From contig NZ_JBDFLX010000001.1 in the NCBI RefSeq assembly GCF_047237965.1, forward strand, positions 3,410,001 through 3,474,000: a stretch of DNA of 64,000 nt, written 5' to 3'. This document shows, piece by piece, positions 1 through 12,200 of the stretch. Source of the DNA: Noviherbaspirillum_A sp047237965 (GTDB lineage Bacteria; Pseudomonadota; Gammaproteobacteria; Burkholderiales; Burkholderiaceae_D). The notes beneath the pieces are model-generated. The model had not been told where the DNA came from and ran no database searches. It saw only the letters and a program-made list of their open reading frames with translations. The position numbers were made by a program, and so were the translations under genes. How positions within the stretch are numbered: position 1 is the first letter of the stretch; the number at the start of each line of letters is the position of its first letter.

Positions 1-1488
1 CGCCTGTTCTCGCCGTCGATGCTGGTGCGCATCGTGCGCCGCACCGCCGGCCGGCCGCGCATTGCGCTGCGGGTGCGGCCCTCCGTGGACTATGGCCGGG
101 CGCGCGCCGAGACCCGCTGCGGCGCGCATCATATTTCCTATGTCGGCTCCGCCCAGTCCATGCGCCTGACCACGGACGCCGCCATTACCGCGATCACCGA
201 TGAAAAGCCGTTCTTCCTGCAGGACTCGGTGACCCTGCTGATGGGGCCGGATGAAACCGTGGCCGGCTCGGCGCGCGAGGTGGGCCGCTCCTTCCACGAG
301 CAGACCCTGGGCTACTGGCGCAACTGGGTGCGCAACCTGGCGATTCCCTTCGAGTGGCAGGACGTGACGATACGCGCGGCCATTACCCTGAAGCTCAATG
401 CCTTCGACGATTCCGGCGCGGTGATTGCCGCAGTCACCACCTCGATACCCGAAGCGCCCCATAGCCGGCGCAACTGGGACTACCGCTTCTGCTGGCTGCG
501 CGACGCCTACTTCGTGGTCAATGCCTTGAACAGCCTGGGCGCCACCGGCACCATGGAGCGCTATCTCGACTACATCCTGAACATCATCGCCGACAGCCGC
601 GACGCGCCGCTGCAGCCGGTGTATGGCATACGGCGCGAGGCGGTGCTGGAAGAGCGGGAAGAGCCGCACCTGGCGGGCTATCGCGGCATGGGGCCGGTGC
701 GGGTCGGCAATTCGGCTTACTTCCAGGTGCAGAACGACGTGTTCGGCGCGGCGGTGATGGCCAGTACCCATGCCTTCTTCGACACCCGCATGGAGCGGCC
801 GGCCGGGCACCAGATGTTCCAGGACCTGGAGCGCCTGGGCGAACAGGCCATTTTGAACTACAACGTGCCCGACGCCGGCATCTGGGAGCTGCGCGGCCAG
901 AAGCGGGTGCATACCTTCTCCAGCATGATGTGCTGGGCCGCCTGCGACCGGCTCGCCACCATCGCCGCGCGCCTGGGCCTGGACGAGCGCGCTGCCTACT
1001 GGGGCGGCCATGCGCAGGAGATCCACCGCGTGATCTGCGAGTCGGCATGGAACGAGGAACTGGGCAGCTTCGTCTCCACCTTCGGCGGCGACCGCCTCGA
1101 TGCCAGCCTGCTGCTGATGGGTGAATTCCAGTTCCTGGCGGCCGACGATCCGCGCTTTGCCAGCACGGTGCACGCTACCGAGAAGCATCTGAAGCGCGGC
1201 GAATTCCTGTTGCGCTATGACGAGGAAGACGATTTCGGCCTGCCGGAAACCGCCTTCCTGGTCTGCACGCTGTGGTGGATCCTGGCGCTGGCGCAGATCG
1301 GCGAGAAGGAGAGGGCGCGCAGCCTGTTTGAAAAGGTGCTGGACCGCCGCAATCATCTCGGCCTGCTGTCGGAAGACGTGGCGCCCGAGAGCGGCGAGAT
1401 GTGGGGCAACTTCCCGCAGACCTACAGCATGGTGGGCCTGATCCAGTGCGCGGCCCGCCTCTCGATTTCCTGGGACGACGCTTACTGA
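1..1488 (+). CDS. Glycoside hydrolase family 15 (glucoamylase/trehalase-like), 5' truncated
   Basis: The reading frame is open from the first base, so the start lies outside the window. The visible 495 residues match the catalytic (alpha/alpha)6 barrel part of bacterial GH15 proteins. The stretch RRNWDYRFCWLRDAYF is the family's signature around the first catalytic acid. Near the end, the segment LLSEDVAPESGEMWGNFPQTYSMVGL has the family's second conserved Glu region. GH15 enzymes release glucose from alpha-glucans or trehalose. No signal peptide can be judged because the N-terminus is missing. The stop codon TGA (1486-1488) lies just ahead of a ROK kinase gene, which suggests an operon for glucose release and phosphorylation. 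The substrate is not readable from sequence. Confidence 0.85.
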   Translation, partial: RLFSPSMLVRIVRRTAGRPRIALRVRPSVDYGRARAETRCGAHHISYVGSAQSMRLTTDAAITAITDEKPFFLQDSVTLLMGPDETVAGSAREVGRSFHEQTLGYWRNWVRNLAIPFEWQDVTIRAAITLKLNAFDDSGAVIAAVTTSIPEAPHSRRNWDYRFCWLRDAYFVVNALNSLGATGTMERYLDYILNIIADSRDAPLQPVYGIRREAVLEEREEPHLAGYRGMGPVRVGNSAYFQVQNDVFGAAVMASTHAFFDTRMERPAGHQMFQDLERLGEQAILNYNVPDAGIWELRGQKRVHTFSSMMCWAACDRLATIAARLGLDERAAYWGGHAQEIHRVICESAWNEELGSFVSTFGGDRLDASLLLMGEFQFLAADDPRFASTVHATEKHLKRGEFLLRYDEEDDFGLPETAFLVCTLWWILALAQIGEKERARSLFEKVLDRRNHLGLLSEDVAPESGEMWGNFPQTYSMVGLIQCAARLSISWDDAY

Positions 1489-1499
1489 TGGGAGCGAGC

Positions 1500-2483
1500 A
1501 TGAACAAAAGAAGCCTGGTAGGCGCCCTGGACATCGGCGGCACCAAGATCGCGGCCAGCATCGCCAATGCCAATGGCCCCCTGGCCCGCGTGACCGAACC
1601 CACGCCCAAGAGCGGCACGCCGGATACGGTGGCGCGCCAGTGCATCGCGATGCTGCATGCTGCCTGCGACCAGGCCGGCGTGCCGCGCGAGGCGATCGAC
1701 GCGGTAGGCGTGTCGTCGGCCGGGCCGTTCGCGCAGGTCGACGGCATGCTGGGCCTGGCCTCGCCCAATATCTGCGGCGGCCAGGCGCAGTCGGCCGACC
1801 TGCCCAACGACTGGGTGGTGATTCCGCTGGAGGGCCCGCTGCGCGAGCAGTTCGCCACGGTGGCCATCGAAAACGACTGCGTCTCCGCGCTGGTGGCCGA
1901 GCGCACCTTCGGCGCAGTGCAGGGCGAGCCCAATTGCGTCTATGTGACCTGGAGCACCGGCATCGGCTTCGGCTTCTGCGTGGACGGCCATATCCTGCAC
2001 GGCAAGCACGGCAACACCGGCCATGCCGGTCACATGCTGATGAGCGAATCGTCGGACGCGCTCTGCGGCTGCGGCAACCGCGGCGACCTGGAGGCACTGA
2101 TCTCGGGCCGCAACCTGGCCAATCGTTTGGGGCAGTCGACCGCGGATGTGTTCGATGCGGCCCGCAACAATGAGCCGGCGGCGCGGGCCATTGCCGAGGA
2201 TGCGGCGCGGTGGTTCGGGCGCGGGTTGTACAACGTCGCGGTGGCGCTGGATACGCGGGTGTTCGTGGTGGGTGGCAGCGTCTGGCAGCATCATGGGGAG
2301 TGGCTGCTGCCGATGGTGCGGCGGGAACTGGATACGCGCATGCATGCGCTGACCGATGGCGTGGAGATCGTGCCGGCGCGGCTGGGCGGGCTGGTGGCGG
2401 ATTTTGGGGCGTTTGCGCAGGTGATGCCGCAGGATTGGGTGCAGGGGTGGCGGGAGAGGGAGGCTTGGAAGCATGAGGCCTGA
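1500..2483 (+). CDS. ROK family sugar kinase (glucokinase-like)
   Basis: Predicted 327-residue kinase. The N-terminal phosphate loop DIGGTK (about residues 10-15) is the actin-fold ATP site. AIENDC carries the catalytic Asp. A zinc-type ROK motif is present as GHAGH followed by CGCGNRGDLE. I chose ATG 1500 because GGGAG at 1490-1494 sits at good spacing. An upstream in-frame ATG at 1488 overlaps the GH15 stop but has no ribosome binding site. The gene follows the GH15 hydrolase by 11 bases, so co-transcription and glucose phosphorylation are likely. ROK kinases also use fructose, ManNAc or GlcNAc, so the exact sugar is open. The last 300 bases show unusually G-rich third positions. Confidence 0.85.
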   Translation: MNKRSLVGALDIGGTKIAASIANANGPLARVTEPTPKSGTPDTVARQCIAMLHAACDQAGVPREAIDAVGVSSAGPFAQVDGMLGLASPNICGGQAQSADLPNDWVVIPLEGPLREQFATVAIENDCVSALVAERTFGAVQGEPNCVYVTWSTGIGFGFCVDGHILHGKHGNTGHAGHMLMSESSDALCGCGNRGDLEALISGRNLANRLGQSTADVFDAARNNEPAARAIAEDAARWFGRGLYNVAVALDTRVFVVGGSVWQHHGEWLLPMVRRELDTRMHALTDGVEIVPARLGGLVADFGAFAQVMPQDWVQGWREREAWKHEA

Positions 2484-3210
2484 TTTTCCAAGAAGCCAGT
2501 GCCTTGTTTGAAAAGGCAAGAAGAGTTCGAATTTTGAAGCACTTCACGTCCTTTTCGTGGAATTGGCCGGATCGATTAACTGGTCAATCGTTAAACAGCT
2601 GCGCGACCGGGTCATTTCGATTTAGCCACAATATGATCGCGTTTTCATCTTGCGAAGAAAACCGCTTTTGTCTAACTTGGCTTGCGCGACTGCCTGTCAC
2701 GTCTCTTCAGTTTGCCTGCTGAATGGCGTGATAGCGATGAATCCTCTGTATTCGACTTGAATCAACTCCATAAGGCACATCTTGAGGCAAAAACGACTTG
2801 GCGCTGTCGTCGTGAAAGCCTGTAAATTTCACTGGCGGATTTTCACAACGTTGCCGATTGCTATTTGGGTATCATTTAATCGATGTCGCTGGTTGTCAAC
2901 GCGGGATTGTAGATAGCAACGCGCATTTAGGAAGATATTAGCGTCATCGGACTTATCCGGCAGTTCTATTTTTTTCGTAACGTTTGTCTATAACTGCTTT
3001 ATATTCGGCCGAAAATTTTCGTGAGCTCTATCTGTTGGGGGTAATAACTATGCTGACACACGAACTGCTTCTTTAGGCTCAATACACTTTTTCACAACTG
3101 CCGATTCAAGAATGCGAAGCCCGCCTTGAGAAAAAAATTTCGAGTTTCGTCGAGCTTCTATCAGAATCGGCAGTTATATGAGGACCTATCACTTGCGGTT
3201 GATGAACATC
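2484..3210 (+). other. Gene-free AT-rich stretch downstream of the RHS tip
   Basis: I see no convincing gene in these 727 bases. Two short plus-strand frames (2504-2722 and 3126-3362) have no ribosome binding site or recognisable sequence, and the second runs antisense into the RHS gene. On the minus strand, where an RHS immunity gene would be expected right after the tip, no frame longer than about 60 codons exists. Base composition is clearly AT-richer than the chromosome around it, like the RHS tip itself. A 12-base inverted repeat lies at 3096-3175. Confidence 0.6.
3096..3175. repeat. 12-base perfect inverted repeat beyond the RHS stop codon
   Basis: AACTGCCGATTC at 3096-3107 is repeated as its exact reverse complement GAATCGGCAGTT at 3164-3175, with 56 bases between. 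It begins 35 bases beyond the stop of the minus-strand RHS gene. There is no T-tract after the second arm on the minus strand, so it is not a classical terminator. It could be a transcript-stabilising hairpin or a scar of a recombination event. Confidence 0.55.
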
Positions 3211-6200
3211 CTATGTTCTTTGCCGCTTGGCTGGTGGAGGGCTCTGCAAGTCGGGTGGCATCGCATGCACAGCATTCTGTGGAAGATTATTTGTTACCAA
3301 TCCCATCGCATATTTCTCATGTGATTTATATAAATCCCCGCGGAAATCGCCCGCTTTCGTGATGTTTATTTTTTGCACATCTCTCATTGGGAAATCGCTT
3401 TCGACGAAAGCACTCATGTCGCTTATCCAAGCCGATTTTTCATTTCTTTTCAAGACCGCCCCTAGATGCATGTTGTAAGAGTCAGCTTCTCTGAAATCGC
3501 TGTTTGTCCTATTTAACAACGCAATTCCCTCTCCTATGCCCGGCAATTCTTTATCGCTCAAGTAATTTCTTAAACCTTGTGCATGGTCCTGAATGTCGGC
3601 ATCATTGCTAAGGTCAAAGTACACAGTTTTTTCTTCAGTGGGATGCTTGAACAGCATATAAACTGGGTCAGCTTTTTCTCCATATCGCATCCCTTTCCTT
3701 CCGGATTGCTGTGTTTGCAGAACAAATTCGGTTGATTCTATGCAGCTTTCCGGGAGCATGTTGAAATCGGCGCGACTATCACGTGGCTTCTTCAAGAAGC
3801 GCCCGACTTTTCCTATAACGCCTTCGCATGTGTTATGTACCCATACGCCAGCTTTACCTACGTGGTAAGTGTGAAAATCCTCCACTTCGATGTTATAGAC
3901 GGTTTCCATCGTTGTTTCCAAAGCCGCGCTATACACCGTTACCCTCTCGTCAGACCGCCCAATCAGCACGTCCCCTGCTTTTAACATCCCGGCTTTCATC
4001 CAGCCCCTATCCTTGATCCAGAAGGGATGCTCGGCCGTCGTGCGTAATGTTTCCGTCCGCTCTTCTGTATCAACGACAACAAGACGGAAAATTTTCTGGT
4101 CAGGAGTAACGAAAGTGCGCGCCACACGCCTGTAGGCAATTTCACCAGTCTGTTCATGCCGTGTCAGCACCATTTCTCCACCAATAAAACTCTCGATCGG
4201 TTTTAATCCTTGCTCCGTATGTACTGGCGTCCCAGCCGCAAAGCAGATGCGCTCCATCATGCCGCCCATGATTGCGCCGCCGATGCTGCCAGCAACTTCC
4301 CCGACAAACTGCGTGGCGTCAAACTTGCCGTCATTTGTAATGACATTACCGAGTGCGGCCCCGCCAATATCGCCTACAATTCCGCCTACGACCCCACCCG
4401 TGGCCCCACCAGCACCACTAAAGGCCCCTGTCACTGCGCTGGCTGCGATCTGATTCCATTGGAATGACTTTTGTTCGCCTGCAGCAATCTTGATGCCCTG
4501 GCCGAGTGCATTATTGACCATGCCCATCGCTGCAAAGCCGGCGCTCTTGATGATTGCCGATTGCGCAACAGTGGCGTAGGAAATGCCCTTGCTTCCGACA
4601 CATTTCAGCGAAGCGAGCAGCATTTTTTGCGCAAATCCAAGCCTCTGCAGATTCTTGGCCGCTACAGCCGCTGCCTTGCCAGCAGCTCCTACTCCGCCCA
4701 TGATGGCTCCGGTGACCAACCCGGTTGCCGCGCCAACTCCTACGTCGCTCCAGGAAAAGTGTTCCTGCAAGCCCCCTGCAGTCATGATGCCCTGTGATGC
4801 GGCAGATCCTGCGGCGCCGCCCACGGCGCCAATAATCGCCGCAATTGCTATTCCCGCGCCAGACAAGGCTGGAACACCGGCCGCACCCAAGGTGAAGACT
4901 GTCGCAGCAGTGGCGAGAAGGGAAATGACGAGAGCGGCCAATACCGCTGCGATAATGGTGCCAATCTGCTGGCACTTGCTGATCCCCGGCGGTTCAGCGA
5001 GATAGGGCGATGTATCGCCAATGATATTGCTCGAGTTGTAAGGCTTAAATGTATTTGCGTTGTTATGGACCGTACCGACCGCATTCGGTAGCGTCAGCAT
5101 CGTGCCGACCTGCAAAGTGCTGTTACTTCTCAGGCCATTGGCGTCCGCAATCAGATACCAGAGTGCCGCATCGCCATAAGCTCCTTGCGCAATGCTTTGC
5201 AAGCTGTCACCAGCGCCGACCCGATAATTACTCGAGCCCGCACCAGAATTCGCGGCGTCTACAATTTGATAGGTGCCGAAGTTTTTAACGGTGTCGTTAT
5301 AGTCTACGGTTGTCTGATCGGTGAATATTTTAAATTTGATGTAATACTTCGCGTGACCGTTTTCCACCGTGACTGAAGTAAATTCCTGACCTTCCCGAAT
5401 CCAGCTGCCTGCGGATACAGTGAAGCTGGCGGTGGGCAGGGCATCATTGGCACTGGAGCCATCATGTTCAACCCCACTTACTGAAACCTCCAGATTGCCG
5501 CCAATCGGAGGCCAGCTCACTCCCATTACAGTAGAGTATTGCTGACTATCATTGGCAACATCATTAATTTCTCTATATTCTTGTTTGTCGCCGGCTTTGA
5601 ATGTGATGTGAAATTCAGAAGTGCTGCCAACATCTACTTGGGTAATGACATAAAGGGTAATCGCCACCTTTACTTTAGATACGACAGGAGGCTTGTCCTG
5701 ATCAATGCCGGTTCCGTAAGTCCCTAAAACCTGACCATTAACAACAAAATTCCTCAATGTCTTGCTTTGCTGCGTTTTCTGCAGAATTTGACCATCGGCG
5801 TTATTGACGAAGCTGCGGTCGTTTTCGTCTTTATCTTCATCATCGATATTAACAAGATGGCCGTTTAAATCGTATGTTAATGTGGTTTTTCCCGGGTTGC
5901 TCGTATTGTCGGAGCGTGTGCTGGTAATCTGATTTTGCTTGTAGCTATCGAATTTCGCATAACCGTAATCGCTTGTAGTTGTCCACTGGTCTATTCCATA
6001 TAACTGCCTTGTCGATTTTGTTATGTTGCCAAGGCGATCATAGGTATTGAACATGGCTGCCGAATCTTTACCCCAGCTGATCATGTTGTTCTGATCAATT
6101 GTGGAGTCATTTCTGAAGTATTGCCTGACTAAGCGGCCCCCCGTATCGTAGACGTTAGTATAGGCATTCATATCCGTCTGGCCAGCCAGGGAATTCTCAA

Positions 6201-9200
6201 ACACCTCGAGTTCACGACCTGCCTGATCAAACCTTATATAACGCACGGTGACGTCATTCTTGGTGGCTTTGTACAGCCGATTCAAGGTGTCGTAACTATA
6301 GCGTTCCGTGCTGTTCTGCATGGCATCGCTAATGCGGTTGCCATTCTTGTCGTAAGTGATTTTGCGGCCAGCACTCGAATTGTAGTTGGCTGAATTGTTG
6401 ACATCGTTGTTTGTCACGCCATCGACCATGACCTGCCGATTCATTGCGTCGTAGGCGTAAAAGTAGATCGTGTCCTGATCAATGAAGTTTGTGATCTTTA
6501 CTCGATTGCCGACAAGGTCATATTGATAATAAACATCGGCGTTCGGCTTGCCTGCGTAGGCTAATTGCCCCAGGGAGTCGTATCGCAGTTCTTGATCTGA
6601 ATACACGATGCCATCGATCGATACTCTTTCATTCGTATGCTGCCCGATTGAATTGTATTCGTACTCGGTTGTGCGTTTTGCGCTTGCCGAAGTCTTATCT
6701 TCGATTTTTTTCACCTGCCCGCTGGTTTCGTAAGTTGTTGTAACATCACGTCCACGGGAATTAGTTTCGCGGATTAATTGGCCCGCGTAGTCATAGGCGT
6801 AGCTGTAGCTTGCTCCACCAATATCTGCTTTGCTAATCAAGCGCCCAAAATAGTTATAATTCCAAGTCGCTAGATCGCCATTTGCATTGGTTTCAGTAAT
6901 TTTTCGATTTGATGCATCGTATTGATTCATCACGGTGATATCACCGGGCAGCCGTATATTGACGACATTGCCGCTTGCATCAAATGTGTATTGCGTGTTG
7001 CCGTTGCCATCGGACTTCGACAGCTGTCGGCCCAAAGCGTCGTATGTCAACGAAATGCTGGGCGTGCTCGCCGCTTCCGTTCGCGCTGTTCTGCCAGCTA
7101 TGCGCACAACACTGATCTTCTTGACATCGTCGTTCAAATCGGAGGGCAGCGACGATTGGTCAGTCGTGTAGTCCTGGTTCTGGGCGCCGCCATCAATACC
7201 CGAATCATCGTCGTATAAAGTCACTTTCCATCCGGCTCTGACCTTTAAGGAGCTGATTTCCTTTTCCAGGCCTTCCCAAGTTCCTTCGCCAAAGTAGCGC
7301 ACTTTTCCACCGTAATTGCTATCGTAGTAAAGCGTGACAGGCGCTTGGGCTTCTGCCGAAGTGCCGTCATCCGAACCGCTGATGAGTTGGTAATAATCAG
7401 CGCCTGGTCGAATAATTTTATTGAGTTGGCCCAGCTTGTTGTATTCGTATTGCGTGACGTTACTCATCGCATCGGTACGCCGTACTTCATTGCCAAAGGC
7501 ATTGTAGGAATGCTGAACGATGCTCCCATCCGCATTGAGTTCTTGAATGACATTGCCCTTGACATCATAGGTTTTTCTATTGACATTACCGCGCGCATCC
7601 CGCACCGCCGTCTGGTTGCCAGCGTAGTCGTAGAAATATTGGATGATGGGGCGTTGATCGGCATAGCCGGACAGATCATTCTTGAGTGCGTTGATCGTCG
7701 GCCTGATCTCCTGGATGAGTTGATTGCCGGCGTTATAGCTGTATTCAGTAATCCCGCTTGCATCACCTGCATCGCTGATGCTGAGTCGATTGCTCCAACG
7801 ATCGAAGGTTTGATTCACGGTTGCCCCGTTCGCCAGCTTTTGCTGTGTCAGGCGACCTAACGCATCGTAGGTGTTTTGCGCGCGTCTTGTCCCTGTCAAC
7901 GCATTGACGCTGGCTGCGCTGCTTTGCATGGTCTTGAGATCGGTTGTCGCGCTGCGGATTTCTGCCGTCAGGTTCCCCTGCAGGTCATAGAGCATGACCT
8001 TGCTGACGCCATCGCCACTATTGCTGCGCCAGAGCTGCCCACCATTGTTATATTCAAAATATTCTGACTGCGCATCGCCTTGTATCGTGGCCGGTCGTAT
8101 GCTGACCATTGGGTCTGGTTTCAAGGCCGAAACATTCAGGCCCGTCCTACTGCTCCATATTGCGCGCGACCCATCTGCGGCACACAGAACCAGATTTCCG
8201 TCATTTTGCAGGCGCAGGAAACCATTTTTACTTGCGGGATCATTTTGTGTTCCCGCATTCCAGACTGGATTATTAACGGCGTTATAAATCACCAGGTTTC
8301 CGTCATTGGCCTGGAAGGAAAAGCTGGCGCCAGTGTTGTTAAACGTGCCGCTGCTCCAGATCGATTGTCTGTTGTTCTGCAGATCATATGTAATGAGATT
8401 ACCGTCCGATTGCATGATGAGCTGATAGCGACCATTGGCGGAGACGATGGATTGATCTGTTTTCAATTTACCAGGGCGCATGATGTCGCCAACGCCACTG
8501 CTCCATATTGCGCGTGACCCGCTTGCGGTATATAGCACCAGGTTGCCATCGTTTTCCAGGCGCAAGAATCCGCTTTTGCTTTCTGGATCGGTTTGGGTTT
8601 TGGCATTCCACAATGCAGTGCCGGTGCTGCTATAAATCACCAGATTGCCGTCCAAATCCTGAAAGACAAAAGAGGAGCCATTATTGTTCGGTGTGTCGGT
8701 CTTCCAAACGACTTTTCTATTGTTCTGCAAATCATAGGTAACCAGGTTGCCGTCCGGCTGCATGGTGAGCTGGTAGCGGCCATTCGCCGATATGAGCGAT
8801 TGGTCGGCTTTCAATTTACCGGGATACATGATGTCACCGACACCGCTAGTCCATATTGCACGAGACCCACTTGCGTTATATAACACGAGGTTGCCATCGT
8901 TTTGCAGGCGTAAGAATCCGCCTTTGCTTTCAGGATCGTTCTGGGTTCTGGCAGCCCACTTTGAAGTACTGTCAGCGCCATAAATCACCAAATTGCCGTC
9001 ATTAGCCTGGAAAGCGAACCTTGATCCACTATTGTTTGGCGTGTCGGTCTTCCAGACGACTTTTCTGTTGTTCTGCAAGTCATAAGTAACCAGGTTACCA
9101 TCCGGCTGCATGACGAGTTGGTAGCGGCCATTAGCCGAGACAATGGATTGATTGGCTCGCAAATCGCCTGGCCACATAACGTCATTGCCTACAAGTCCCT

Positions 9201-12200
9201 TACTGATTAGTTCGCCAAAGGCGTTGTATTGCATTTGCGTGTTGTTGACGGCTAATGCAGAGGGCGCGGTAATGCGAAGGCTTGAGGTTTGATTATTAAA
9301 GTCAGGCAGTAATGTAGTGTTGGCAGTAATGGTCCTGGTCTCGCCGGTGAAATTGCTATCGGCGTACAGAGTCACCGTCCATCCCTGTTTCACACTCAGC
9401 GAGCTCAGCGCATCGTTGCTTATGCCTAATTGGTTCAGGTTGTAGTCGCCCACAGTGAATGAGCGGCTGCTTCCCTGGTAATTGTCATCAGAGAAAATGC
9501 TGACGCCATACGAACCCGGTTCGATGGTATTGACCAACTGCCCCAGCTTGTCATACCTGAAAGCCTTGAATGAGGTGCGTGTAAGACCATCGCCATCATT
9601 CACACTCTGCCACTGCTTGGCCAGATTGCCGTTGGCGTCATAGGACATGTACTGCACATTGTTCAGCGCATCGGTGCTTTCGACGGCGCGGCCCCAGCTG
9701 TCGTACTTAACGCTATTGATCCGGTCATTACCGCTGCTAATCGTGCCGTAGCCATTGAGGGTGACGCCGATCGCTCCGTTGGCACGTTCAATTTGCTGGA
9801 TGACGTTGCCGAAGGCGTCGCGGGTGAACTCGGTGAGACCGCTAAAGCTAGCGTTGACCTCAATCGCTCGGGTGGCTTCTGTGACCGCCCTGGTTCGATT
9901 GGCCTGATCATAGTAGGTGGTGGTGCTGTTGTTGCCGGCATCGGTAGTACGGATCAAATTGCCGAACGTGTCGTATTGATAGGTGCTGGTCAAGTCGCCG
10001 CGGCCTGAGGCGGTGATGGCGATGCTGGAGGTCTTGTCATTAAAGTCAGAAAGCAAAGCATTGTCTGCCGTAATCACCTTCGTTCCACCTTTGAAGTCCT
10101 CATGCTCATACAAGGTGACCTGCCAGCCTGGGGCGACCTTGATTGAGCTTAATGACTCATTGCCTATTCCCAGGTCGCTTACGTTGTATAGTCCAACGCC
10201 AAAAGACTTTGAGGAACCCTGATAGTTGGCATCTGCGTACAAGGTGACACCATTGCCGGTTGCGCCGCCGCTGTATTCCACATTGACCTGTGTTTCGCTG
10301 ACCATGCGATTGTTCTGGTCAAAAGTGGATAGGGTAGTGCGGTCCTTATCGCTTGCGCCAGGTAGGGAGTAGGTTGTGCTGCTTATACCGACTGTGCTTC
10401 CGAGCGGGTTTGCATATTCGGTACGCTCGATCATATTGCCGAACGCATCGTAGCGCTGCGTCGTCACGTTTCTCAACGCATCAATGGTGGCTATCTCCAG
10501 GCCACGCTGATCGTAGTACCGGTAGGTGCTGAGCCAGGTGCTGTTGTCTTTCGTGACCTGGGTTTGAATGATTTGACCGAGGGCATTGTAGGTGTGCCTG
10601 GTCACCGGGCTGGCGGTAAAGGCGGTCGTTCCATCGTAGGCATAAATGCTGGGCTCGGTGATTTGCACCGCGCGACCTAATGCATCGTATTCGGTGATGA
10701 TGGTGCGGTTTGCGCTGTTGTTTGTCAGTAACGCGGCGACGGTCGCCAGCGGTGGCGCATTGCTACCCCAGGCAGCCCTGGTGGCATCCGCGATTTTGTC
10801 GGCATAACGCGTCAAGGCGGTGACATTGCCCAGGGAATCGCGCACATAGCCGGTAACGTAGCCTTCGGCATCCACTGCAAACCTGATCTGTCCCGCCGCA
10901 TCGTAAGCCTGATAACGCATGTTGCCTGCCGCATCACGGTTGGCGACGACGTTGCCCGAGGCGTCGTAATAGGCTTGCGTGTACAGCGCAGATGACGTTT
11001 CGACGCGGCTCGCAAGACCGGTTGCGCCATTGGCCAGGAGGGCGGCGCTTGATTCTCCGCTGTATATGCCTACCGTTGGATAGGTTGTCCTGGTCTGGCG
11101 GTTGGCGGCATCGTAGGCGTATTGGGTGACCTGGTCGCGGCTGGCATCACGAGCGACAAAAATAGCGATGCTGGCTGCGCTGTAATCGGCAATTGTATAA
11201 ACCAGGTTGAGCCTGACCTCGCCAAACGTGGCGTCGTCAAGTTCGGTTCCATCGTACTTTTTATTGTTATAGGTTTCCGAAAGGCTGAGAGTGACATTGC
11301 CGCCATTATTCGACAGGTTGGGCACGGTAAGAATGCATGGGTTCGGCGTGACCGTACCCGGTGACGCTTCATTGGAAATCGAAGTGGCAGCTAGCGTGGT
11401 CGCACCGCTCAGACTCACACGAATTTCACTTTTCAATGATGACTGGACCCATCCCGGGTCGCTCGTTTCGGTAGGTGTCAATACGCCGGTCATCGGTGAT
11501 ATTACCGACATGACTGGCACCCCGGCATTTGCCACGACGTCACTCAGAATTAATTCGGTTTTTTGTATCACCGTTGCGGGCAAAGGATTTACTGCAATCG
11601 TACGGGTCGTGGTTGTCGCGCCGTTGGAAATGATGTTCTTGCCGAAGCTGACCGTTAAAGTTTTCGGCGTTATGGTTAGACCATAGGCAGTCTGCTTCAC
11701 GATATTGCCGTTGGCATCGTAGTCATACCCGGTCACAGCGCCCAAGCCATCAATCGTATAGCTGAGGCGATTTGCTGCATCGTACACATTGAGGGTGACT
11801 TGGTCCCGGCTCGCATCTTCTATTACCGGAGTGGCCAGCGCTGTAGGTGAAATCGGGTTGGCATAGGCCGTTTTCTTCACCACGTTGCCATTGGCGTCGT
11901 ATTGATACCTGGTCACAGCACCAATTGCATCCACGGTCCAGGCAAGGCGACCATCCTTGTCATACTGCCGCCTTTCCACACTGTCTGCGGCCGATTGCGG
12001 GTCTACCCTTGCCGCCAGGGCCTGCTGTATGTCCGCCATGCTGAGCGTCGGAGCGATAGTGATGCCGGGCGCAGGCTGGCTGCCTCCGTCAATCGAGGTG
12101 ACGGTCAGATTGGGTACGCTGATAGGCCGTGCATAAATCCGGACCTTTACAAGCTGGTTTTCGCCGTCGTACGTGTTTTCCCGTACATAGCCAAGCGGAT

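Noticed and set aside
3126..3362. Short plus-strand frame overlapping the RHS 3' end as an immunity gene
   Set aside because: Wrong strand, TTG start without a ribosome binding site, and most of it is antisense to the tip coding sequence.
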